A DNA stretch of 41,384 nucleotides, from the NCBI GenBank assembly GCA_903867885.1, contig CAIPTD010000031.1:1-41384 (forward strand), written 5' to 3'. A program made the translations under genes and the position numbers. A model generated the notes under the pieces. That model searched no databases. It had not been told where the DNA came from and saw only the letters and a list, made by a program, of their open reading frames with translations. Shown here in pieces: positions 29,056 through 35,199 of the stretch; the first letter of the stretch is position 1, and the number at the start of each line of letters is the position of its first letter. The stretch is from an uncultured Ferrovum sp. (GTDB lineage Bacteria > Pseudomonadota > Gammaproteobacteria > Burkholderiales > Ferrovaceae).

Positions 29056-29238
29056 GTTGTGAACAAATCCTGTGAAAAAAGCGCCTTAAGTGTGAGCAGT
29101 TCGCTCTGTAATTCCTGCTTATCTTGCAGAGTATCTAGCGCAGCCATGATCAAGGTCAATCATCGTACGGTACTTTTCTCCTCCACTATCAGTCTAGGCC
29201 ATTAGGCCGATATTCCATGCAGTCCAGTGCGCGGACAA

Positions 29239-29270
29239 TAGCTGGATTGGCGCAACCCTACGCCAAGCTA
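29239..29270 (+). promoter_or_regulatory. Hairpin followed by TTTT in the leader of the flhD-like gene
   Basis: TAGCT (29239-29243) and TGGCG (29248-29252) pair with CGCCA (29261-29265) and AGCTA (29266-29270), with a 4-nt bulge and 8-nt loop. TTTT and then the GGAG ribosome-binding site follow. This could act as an attenuator or limit translation of the regulator. The region also holds two TAGGCC repeats just upstream. Function is inferred. Confidence 0.4.
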
Positions 29271-29286
29271 TTTTGGAGCTAAAAGA

Positions 29287-29601
29287 ATGTCTAATTCTTA
29301 TTCCGCAGTGAGTGAATTAAATTGGATGATTTTGCAATTTGTTCGCGAGTCACTGCTGCGTGATCGACTGGAAGCCTTAAGTGCTTTTCATATTGATGCC
29401 TCACTTGCAGACTTATTACTTGAGCTGACCCCGGAGGAGTTGCGGCGCATCGCCTATTCCAAAGTCCTATTGGTGGGCTTGCGCTGGAGAAGATTTTCAG
29501 TATGGCACTGTTTAAAAGAATATGCGCAGGGCACGGCCATGGCCTTACCTCAAGCCCTCATTGCAGCTGAAGCAGAGATGTCCTGTGGCTACCAGGCGTG
29601 A
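29287..29601 (+). CDS. FlhD-like transcriptional activator subunit (SetD-type)
   Basis: A 104-residue helical protein. ELNWMILQFVRESLLRDRLEA, SLADLLLELTPEELRRIA and the following SKVLLVGLRWR correspond in spacing and character to E. coli FlhD (NLSYLLLAQRLIVQDKASA, TTLAALTLPQMVKLA, NQLVCHFR). The next gene is an FlhC homologue, which makes the pairing much stronger. In flagellated bacteria FlhD4C2 activates flagellar genes. In SXT/R391 elements the homologues SetD and SetC activate conjugation genes. No flagellar genes are here and a conjugation-like cluster follows, so the SetDC role is the better inference. A GGAG ribosome-binding site precedes the ATG. Confidence 0.7.
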   Translation: MSNSYSAVSELNWMILQFVRESLLRDRLEALSAFHIDASLADLLLELTPEELRRIAYSKVLLVGLRWRRFSVWHCLKEYAQGTAMALPQALIAAEAEMSCGYQA

Positions 29602-30106
29602 TTTGATCGGACAAATGCACTCGCTAGAGCATGCTGTGCGCTTGCTCAAATTGGGTCTGCGGGTACCTCTGGTGTGTGAAATGACACGGCTATCAGATTG
29701 GTTTATTCGCAAGTTGGCCATTGAAGCATGTGGCGAGGCCCCGCCGAAAGGGCAGCTTCCTAACTCTGAACTGTGGTACCTCAGGGGGAGAAATAATTTG
29801 CACGCCTCTTTGTTTGTTTCTTTGTATTTTTCGCTTAAAAGAGGCGCGGGTGAAGGGATGGAGCCCTTGCTCGCGGCAAAGCTTTTGATTAAATCATTTG
29901 AACAATATCGAACTGTAGTTGAAGCCGCGGGTTTACCCGAAATCTTAACTCCCGATCGCGCTTGGTGGTTAATGAAATCCCTCACGATTCCTCAACTTAA
30001 ACGTGCCCAATGCCTAGATTGCGAGGGGAATTATTTGGTTCATATTGGCGATTTGGTGTCCATCCATCGCTGTCATCGCTGTGCGGCCTTGCTGAGAGTG
30101 CATTGA
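29585..30106 (+). CDS. FlhC-like zinc-binding transcriptional activator subunit (SetC-type)
   Basis: The zinc site is the decisive evidence. Cysteines at 143, 146, 163 and 166 have the C-x2-C-x16-C-x2-C spacing of E. coli FlhC, and even the following residues match (CLDCEGNY against CNCCGGNF). Other shared parts are the opening helix LEHAVRLLKLGLRVPLV, LSDWFIRKL, the APPKGQLP segment (FlhC PPPKGMLP) and NNLHASLF (FlhC QNVHASMF). The GTG at 29585, overlapping the FlhD-like gene by 17 bases, is the likely start; an ATG at 29615 is an alternative. It should form a hetero-oligomer with the preceding product and bind DNA upstream of the transfer genes (inference). Confidence 0.82.
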   Translation: MATRRDLIGQMHSLEHAVRLLKLGLRVPLVCEMTRLSDWFIRKLAIEACGEAPPKGQLPNSELWYLRGRNNLHASLFVSLYFSLKRGAGEGMEPLLAAKLLIKSFEQYRTVVEAAGLPEILTPDRAWWLMKSLTIPQLKRAQCLDCEGNYLVHIGDLVSIHRCHRCAALLRVH

Positions 30107-30107
30107 G

Positions 30108-31010
30108 ATGGATTGCGCGATGAATTCTGTAGATTGGGCCGATACGCGGGTAAAGGGTTTGATGCCGATAAGTCTGATGCCAATGGGGAGGATGTCAGAG
30201 GGAGTAGGGCAAGTTGGGAGAGCACAGGCTATGGCGCCCCTTGTGACTGCTTCTACTCAAGCGATGGTATTCCATGCTTTGGGGGGATCGCCAGATTGGT
30301 TTAAACGTGTAGTGATTCCGCATATTCGCTATTGGGCGGCGCATGTGTATGGGATCGCCGTGACGATTCAATGCCCGTCCTCAAAAGATTCCGTATTACG
30401 CCCTGCCATTGATTACCTGATTGAACAGGGGCTGGGTCTTTTGGAATCTTGGCGCGCCCTCCCTGCCCAATCCCAAGGAACACAGCTCTCTGCGATCTCG
30501 CCCGCCACGAAGTTAATGAAGCTGCATCAAGCCATCATTGATGGAATGTGGTGTTTATTGCAAAGCGTCGAGATTAAAGGGCATGACGGGTCGGTCTGGA
30601 CATTGGGGGACCCGATTCTTCAATCTTGGTTTGAGCAACATGGATACCCGTTCGCCGAACTTCGTTTAAGGGAGAGCGTGAATGAGGATATTTGGATTGA
30701 GGCTATTCATGCCTTACTCAACAAAGAGATTTGGGGGCAAAGCCCATCGGGTCGTTGGTTGCCTGCAGCGCCTTATCCTTTATTGCTTTGGCCCTTGGCG
30801 GGGAAGGATTTGCAGCACACCTTGCTCGACTTGGGGTACCCCGAGTATTCCACCGAATATTTACGAAGAAGCTTGAAGCAATGGGGCTATACCAACCCCG
30901 ATTGCTTGTCAGGAGAATTGTTTCCTTGGCTGCGTCCCGACCAGAAAACATTTTTTGGGCTCCGCGCATCTCCTAGGTTGATCGGCCTCTTCCAAGGGGT
31001 GAGGGCATGA
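30108..31010 (+). CDS. Uncharacterised protein in the TraI/MobH position; possibly a decayed TraI_2 domain
   Basis: A 300-residue soluble protein directly after the FlhC-like gene. Residues about 40-110 (MAPLVTASTQAMVFHALGG, WFKRVVIPHIRYWAAHVYG, LRPAIDYLIEQGLGLLESW) follow the layout I recall for TraI_2 domains of MobH relaxases. There, an ALL..Q start is followed by a PVIRRYAA-like helix and an HD-type region with GGL..H. The histidines expected in that region are absent. A later stretch, DGSVWTLGDPILQSWFEQHG, also resembles TraI_2. The position between setDC-like genes and traD is where SXT-type elements carry traI. The similarity is weak and recalled, so the product may be unrelated. If it is related, it lacks the catalytic residues. 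Confidence 0.45.
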   Translation: MDCAMNSVDWADTRVKGLMPISLMPMGRMSEGVGQVGRAQAMAPLVTASTQAMVFHALGGSPDWFKRVVIPHIRYWAAHVYGIAVTIQCPSSKDSVLRPAIDYLIEQGLGLLESWRALPAQSQGTQLSAISPATKLMKLHQAIIDGMWCLLQSVEIKGHDGSVWTLGDPILQSWFEQHGYPFAELRLRESVNEDIWIEAIHALLNKEIWGQSPSGRWLPAAPYPLLLWPLAGKDLQHTLLDLGYPEYSTEYLRRSLKQWGYTNPDCLSGELFPWLRPDQKTFFGLRASPRLIGLFQGVRA

Positions 31011-31048
31011 GGGCATGAGGGCATGAGGGCATGAGGGCATGAGGGCAT
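31001..31048 (+). repeat. Six tandem copies of GAGGGCAT forming an overlapping start/stop chain
   Basis: The unit GAGGGCAT is repeated six times without error from 31001 to 31048. Each copy creates an ATG (31007, 31015, 31023, 31031, 31039, 31047). The first ATG overlaps the upstream gene's TGA (31008-31010). The first five ATGs each open the four-codon frame ATG AGG GCA TGA, whose stop overlaps the next ATG. The sixth ATG is the coupling-protein start. The GAGG of the preceding copy sits at ribosome-binding-site distance from every ATG. Confidence 0.95.
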
Positions 31049-32729
31049 GAGTTTAACAGGCGATTTTTTTCGATTGGCTTTGCTTGTCGTTCTAACTTTG
31101 TTGTGTGTGATCGTCCTGTATTGCTTTATTCATGTTCCCATTCCAGTTGTGTTGCCTGTAATGGTGGGAGTAGGCGCTTTATCTTGGTTTTTACAGAATA
31201 AGATCCAGCCGAATAGGGTTCGGCGCTTTCATGCTGCAGGGAATTTCTACGCTTCTTTTGCACAACCCTTTGCGTTTCTGAAGTTTTATTTAGGTAATCA
31301 AACTAAAATCGATTCTCATGCGCTTAGCCCAGTACTGATAGGTCATGGCGCCGCGTGGTTAGCTGAACATAGTTACAGCGTGCATGAAGCAAGTGATGCG
31401 ATGCAGGCTCTGGTGCACACGCCCGCCCGACAAGCACGCCCCAAAAAATTGGGATTTCCTGTCGCGCTGTTATCTCGAAATGGTCTGGCCTTAGGCTCCC
31501 CCGGTTCAGGTAAAACCCAGCTGTTGATTTTGCTTGCCCGTGCGGCTCAAGCGCGTGGCGAGTCCGTTTGCTTGATTGATCCGAAGGGTTCAGCACTGTT
31601 GTATCAACGCCTGCGAGAGGGTGCGCTAGAGTCTGGGCGTCCTTTTTTTGCACTGATACCGCAACGTGCAGCGGATTCTGTTCACTATGATCCTCTGCGT
31701 TATTGCCTAACCGGGACAGACATCGCTTCGCGTTTAATTTCCTTGATGCCAGGAGATCATAATGATGTCTTCAAACATTTTTGTTGGGGCGTAGTCGTGA
31801 CATTGGCGGAGGCCTGCTTGTTATTAGGCGAACGGCCCAGTATCGCTTTGTTAAGTGTCCTGCTGCCCGAAGCCGGAGCAAGTGTCTTGCCTCGTGTGGA
31901 ACGCTTGTTGCAAAGGGAGTCCACCTCATTAGCTCGTTCTACTAAAAAGGCGTTGCAAGCCTTAGTGGAGCATGACCGCACCCACTACCAAAAAATGACG
32001 GTTCCACTGCGTTCGGTTTTTGAACTGTTATGCAGAGGCTCTCTCGGTCAGGTCTTGGGTGGAATTGCAACACTTGAAAATCATTCAACAGCGCCAGCCC
32101 TATCTGGCACTCTTTGGCTAGATATTGCCATCGCGCGCCAACAACAAGCCACGATTTATATTGGTTTAGACGCTTTAGTGAATCCGCCTATCGCAAAAGC
32201 CCTTGCTGCTTTGGTTTTAGAGGACATTGCCGCAGATGCCGCTAGAGGCTTGGCCCAGTCCTCAGATCGGCCTGCTCAATTACTTCTGATTGATGAAGCG
32301 GGTGAGGTGGCATGTGAAGCGATGCTTCAGTTGCTGGGAAAGGGGCGTGAATGCGGAGTGCAAACTTGGTTTGCTATTCAAACCTTGTCGGACTTGGAAT
32401 GGCGCCTAGGCAGGGCTGCAGCAGCGCGTGTTGCAGAAGGAAATGCCGGTGCCTGGTTTCTGTTCAGGCAATTAGATGCGGTGAGCCGACGCGAGTCAGA
32501 GCGACGATTGGGTACCTTGCCGATCGCTCGTCGCTCTGCTTCTTTGGGTACTTCGTCGATGCGAAGAATGGGGAATCACTATGAGTCTGATTCGGTCAGT
32601 GATGGGTTTACCCGTGAGACAGTGCCCCGCATTCCAGAAGCGGTGTTCTCGTGTCTTGAAGACTTGGAATGCTTTGCGCATTTGCCGGACGGAAGTCTGT
32701 TTCATTTACGTTTGAACGCTCATTTTTGA
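31047..32729 (+). CDS. traD: Type IV coupling protein, TraD/TraG (VirD4) family ATPase
   Basis: The coupling ATPase links a DNA substrate to the type IV secretion channel at the inner membrane. Two N-terminal membrane segments (LALLVVLTLLCVIVLYCF; IPVVLPVMVGVGALSWFL) precede the nucleotide-binding domain. Walker A is GSPGSGKTQ (about residues 151-159), followed by SVCLIDPKGSALLY. Walker B is LLLIDEAGEV, and FAIQTLSDLEWRLG follows. GNAGAWFLFRQLDAVSRRESE and the C-terminal pattern resemble TraD proteins of integrative conjugative elements. At 560 residues it is complete. The ATG at 31047 is the last of six ATGs produced by the 8-bp repeat array. Confidence 0.88.
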   Translation: MSLTGDFFRLALLVVLTLLCVIVLYCFIHVPIPVVLPVMVGVGALSWFLQNKIQPNRVRRFHAAGNFYASFAQPFAFLKFYLGNQTKIDSHALSPVLIGHGAAWLAEHSYSVHEASDAMQALVHTPARQARPKKLGFPVALLSRNGLALGSPGSGKTQLLILLARAAQARGESVCLIDPKGSALLYQRLREGALESGRPFFALIPQRAADSVHYDPLRYCLTGTDIASRLISLMPGDHNDVFKHFCWGVVVTLAEACLLLGERPSIALLSVLLPEAGASVLPRVERLLQRESTSLARSTKKALQALVEHDRTHYQKMTVPLRSVFELLCRGSLGQVLGGIATLENHSTAPALSGTLWLDIAIARQQQATIYIGLDALVNPPIAKALAALVLEDIAADAARGLAQSSDRPAQLLLIDEAGEVACEAMLQLLGKGRECGVQTWFAIQTLSDLEWRLGRAAAARVAEGNAGAWFLFRQLDAVSRRESERRLGTLPIARRSASLGTSSMRRMGNHYESDSVSDGFTRETVPRIPEAVFSCLEDLECFAHLPDGSLFHLRLNAHF

Positions 32730-32746
32730 CCAAGTGATTGTTTGAA

Positions 32747-33364
32747 ATGCAAACATGGATCTGGCCTAGGCAACTTGCTGTATTGGGATGGGTTGTGATT
32801 TTACTCGCTCAAGTGTTCTGGCCATTGAGCCCTGATGCGCATGAGTTGAAGATGCAATTCACCTGGATGGTGCAGCACTGGGGGAGCCCCATGGCATTGA
32901 CTGTCCTGCGCGGGGCAATGCAATTCAATCATATTTTTTTAAAGTCTTATTTTTTGCACGGTTTACACGGTTTACATAGCTGGCTAGATCTTCGTCTTTT
33001 TCGCGTGATGTGTGAAGAAGCGGGAATCGTGTCATGGCCATTTATCTTTTGGTTGAAATGGACCGCATTGACGGCCTGGGTGGGCTTACTGAGTACCCTA
33101 ACTTGGATTGTTCTGCTTGCTATGCAAGTCGTTCAGTCTGGGCCCCTGATGGGGGCAATGCGGCGAGGTGCAGTCATGCACCAACAACCTTGGAATCAAG
33201 CACAAAAGTGGCCGATTTGGCGTCGTTCCTTGGGTGTGATTTTTTTATTGAGTTTAGTCTGGTCCTGCATACCCGGGCTGTTGTTCGCTCCTCTTATTGC
33301 AGGTATTTGGGTGAGTTTTTCATTTGTATTGTGGTGGCCGTTTTTTGGGTCGCGAGAAGCGTGA
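32747..33364 (+). CDS. Integral membrane protein in the DUF4400/TIGR03747 position after traD
   Basis: A 205-residue protein with about four membrane segments (LAVLGWVVILLAQVFWPL; FIFWLKWTALTAWVGLLSTL with TWIVLLAMQVV; LGVIFLLSLVWSCIPGLLF; PLIAGIWVSFSFVLWWPFF). A small membrane protein directly after traD is typical of conjugative elements (DUF4400 or TIGR03747 families), and the topology agrees. I cannot confirm membership from motifs. The ATG at 32747 was chosen; a TTG at 32738 is also open. A 9-bp tandem duplication (32957-32974) encodes a repeated HGL. Confidence 0.6.
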   Translation: MQTWIWPRQLAVLGWVVILLAQVFWPLSPDAHELKMQFTWMVQHWGSPMALTVLRGAMQFNHIFLKSYFLHGLHGLHSWLDLRLFRVMCEEAGIVSWPFIFWLKWTALTAWVGLLSTLTWIVLLAMQVVQSGPLMGAMRRGAVMHQQPWNQAQKWPIWRRSLGVIFLLSLVWSCIPGLLFAPLIAGIWVSFSFVLWWPFFGSREA

Positions 33365-33368
33365 ATTT

Positions 33369-33485
33369 ATGGTCTTTGTCGATACATCGAAATGGGTGGG
33401 GCACTTTTATGATGGCGTTTTGTTGGATTGGGTTGAGAGGGTCGCGTTTGCTGAAGTGGCTTCCTATTTAAATTTATTTGCATGA
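33369..33485 (+). CDS. Possible 38-residue protein between the membrane protein and trbB
   Basis: An ATG at 33369 opens MVFVDTSKWVGHFYDGVLLD, ending at TGA 33483-33485. It has GAGAAG nine bases upstream and fills the only gap inside the transfer cluster. It contains no known motif and could be chance. Another frame overlapping the upstream stop (GTG at 33361) gives 36 basic residues. Confidence 0.25.
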   Translation: MVFVDTSKWVGHFYDGVLLDWVERVAFAEVASYLNLFA

Positions 33486-33495
33486 GTAGTGTGTA

Positions 33496-34512
33496 ATGCC
33501 TTTTGCTGAATCCACGTGTTCCCTTAGTTGTTATCGTGTTGCTGAAAAAGTGCTCGATCATCTGATGTCGCCGATCTGCGATGTTTTATCTGATCCTTCA
33601 GTCACCGAGATCATGATGAATGCGCCTGACCAAATTTGGATAGAAAAGGGTGGGCAATTGACCAGACTAAGTGCACGTTTGCCGGATCGTGGTGTGACTG
33701 CTGCAGTGCGCTTACTCGCCACGCTGTCTGAAACGGTTTCACTAGAAAAAGATGGAACCTTGGAAGGTCATTGGCGCGGTTGGCGCGTGACCGCGGTGTT
33801 GCCTCCTGTATCGCGCGACACTCCCTGTCTTTGTTTGCGCAGACATCGGGCTGAGGTTTTAGATTTATCTCAATGGGCAATGCGGCTCTCATTCAATGAC
33901 AAAAGCAGCGATGCACCAAAGCAGTCTATGGGCTCTAATTCTTTGCAGAGTAGTGCATGCCATGGTTTTCACTCCATTCTCAATCAAGCCCATGGGGTCT
34001 TGATCTCTGGCAGTACCGGTTCAGGGAAAACCACTTTTCTGGGGAGTTTGATGGCACAGATTCCTGATTCACCCAGAGTGATTAGCTTAGAAGATACCCC
34101 AGAATTGCCGATTGCTTGTTCGCATCAATTAAGGCTAGTGGCGCGTCGAGGGCATTCGTTACGTAGCCTTGTCCGATTGGCTTTGCGCTTACGGCCCGAT
34201 CGAATTGTGATTGGCGAGGTGAGAGGTGCCGAGGCATTTGACATGCTACAAGCCATGTCTACGGGGCATGCAGCTTGCATGGGTACGATCCATGCTGCAA
34301 GCGCCTTGGGTGCGCTCTCTCGTATGGAGCAATTGATCTTAACTGCCGGGCTGGATTGGCCGATTGAGGCCATTCGCTCGCAACTTGCGGAGTGGATCAG
34401 GGTGTTGGTGCATCTCAGTCGCGATGTGGGAGGTAGGTTTATACGCGAGGCTTTGTGGGTTGAAGGGGTAGAAAACGGGAAGTATCGGGTGTCGCCTCTG
34501 TATTTATCTTGA
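33496..34512 (+). CDS. trbB: TrbB/VirB11-type secretion ATPase
   Basis: This cytoplasmic hexameric ATPase drives type IV secretion or pilus assembly. The N-terminal domain contains LSDPSVTEIMMNAPDQIWIEK, a TrbB hallmark. The RecA-like core has Walker A SGSTGSGKTT, the Asp box SLEDTPELPI, and Walker B region LRLRPDRIVIGEVRGAEAFDM. The His box is STGHAACMGTIHAASA. Length 338 is normal. It opens the conserved run trbB-C-D-E-J-L. Confidence 0.9.
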   Translation: MPFAESTCSLSCYRVAEKVLDHLMSPICDVLSDPSVTEIMMNAPDQIWIEKGGQLTRLSARLPDRGVTAAVRLLATLSETVSLEKDGTLEGHWRGWRVTAVLPPVSRDTPCLCLRRHRAEVLDLSQWAMRLSFNDKSSDAPKQSMGSNSLQSSACHGFHSILNQAHGVLISGSTGSGKTTFLGSLMAQIPDSPRVISLEDTPELPIACSHQLRLVARRGHSLRSLVRLALRLRPDRIVIGEVRGAEAFDMLQAMSTGHAACMGTIHAASALGALSRMEQLILTAGLDWPIEAIRSQLAEWIRVLVHLSRDVGGRFIREALWVEGVENGKYRVSPLYLS

Positions 34513-34558
34513 ATGCACTTAATTGACGCATCTTTTATTCAATAGGAGCTTGGTTTTC

Positions 34559-34894
34559 ATGCAGATGGATCATTGTTTAAGGCGCGCAGATCAGCGCTTA
34601 TTTTTTGTTTCTGTGTTCGCTTCGGTCTTGCTGTGTTGTCCGGTTTTGAGCCTGGCGGCCATGCCCTGGGAGGGGCCGATGTGTGCTGTGGCCAATAGTC
34701 TTAAGGGCCAAGTGGCGGTGATGTTAGCTGTGGTCTCCACCATCATGATTGGGGTGATGTTTATGTATTCAGAAACAGGGAGTGCGGTGTCAAAAATTGC
34801 TGGCTGGTTGCTGGGTATGTGCTGCGCGCTCAGTGTGGCAAGTGTCATCACAGCCTTATTCCCCAGTGTGTCTTTACCTGGTTGCCTATCGTGA
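34559..34894 (+). CDS. trbC: TrbC/VirB2-type pilin precursor
   Basis: A 111-residue protein with a basic N-terminus and a hydrophobic leader (FVSVFASVLLCCPVLSLA). It is followed by MPWEGPMCAVANSLKG, the usual TrbC/VirB2 segment. Two membrane helices follow (VAVMLAVVSTIMIGVMFMY; IAGWLLGMCCALSVASVITALF). The ATG at 34559 has AGGAG upstream. Its TGA overlaps the GTG start of trbD as GTGA. In family members the leader is removed and the remainder polymerises to the pilus. Confidence 0.85.
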   Translation: MQMDHCLRRADQRLFFVSVFASVLLCCPVLSLAAMPWEGPMCAVANSLKGQVAVMLAVVSTIMIGVMFMYSETGSAVSKIAGWLLGMCCALSVASVITALFPSVSLPGCLS

Positions 34895-35199
34895 AAAGAG
34901 AAACGGCCGTCGCGCGCGTTCTCACAGAGCCTTGTTTGATTCTTGGCGTAGAAAAACCCTTCGCAATTGTGAACTTTACTTTGGCGATGGTGATCGGTGG
35001 GGAACTGCATCTGTGGGGTTTTTTGTTGATCAATCTTGCCGTACATCTCACCCTTCGACGTATCACCCGGCGCGATCCTTTTGCCCGGCAAATTTATATT
35101 CGTTACAACCTTCAGGGTGATCGTTACATGCCTTGGATTCAAAGCCGATTACGACAAGGTCGTCGGCCCTTTGATGCCGCGTTAGGAGTGTTGTGTTGA
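34891..35199 (+). CDS. trbD: TrbD/VirB3-type inner membrane protein
   Basis: The GTG at 34891 overlaps the trbC stop (GTGA). The product of 102 residues has the VirB3-family order: a start region ETAVARVLTEPCLILGVEKP, then one long or two short membrane segments (FAIVNFTLAMVIGGELHLWGFLLINLAV), and a basic tail with RRITRRDPFARQIYIRY. VirB3 proteins sit with the TrbE/VirB4 ATPase in the inner membrane, and trbE starts within the end of this gene. Confidence 0.85.
   Translation: MKRETAVARVLTEPCLILGVEKPFAIVNFTLAMVIGGELHLWGFLLINLAVHLTLRRITRRDPFARQIYIRYNLQGDRYMPWIQSRLRQGRRPFDAALGVLC

Noticed and set aside
29046-29148. A leftward frame before moeA (ATG at 29148) that at first seemed to end on an ATGA overlap with moeA.
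   Set aside because: Careful codon counting shows the frame stops after 20 codons, well before moeA, and is not in frame with the overlap.
29287-30106. The FlhDC pair as the flagellar master regulator of the cell.
   Set aside because: No flagellar or chemotaxis genes are present and the next genes are conjugation-like, so the SetDC interpretation fits better, although a flagellar role cannot be ruled out.
31001-31048. The GAGGGCAT array as a CRISPR array or origin iterons.
   Set aside because: The units are 8 bp, contiguous and without spacers, and they lie at a coding junction with no replication gene nearby.
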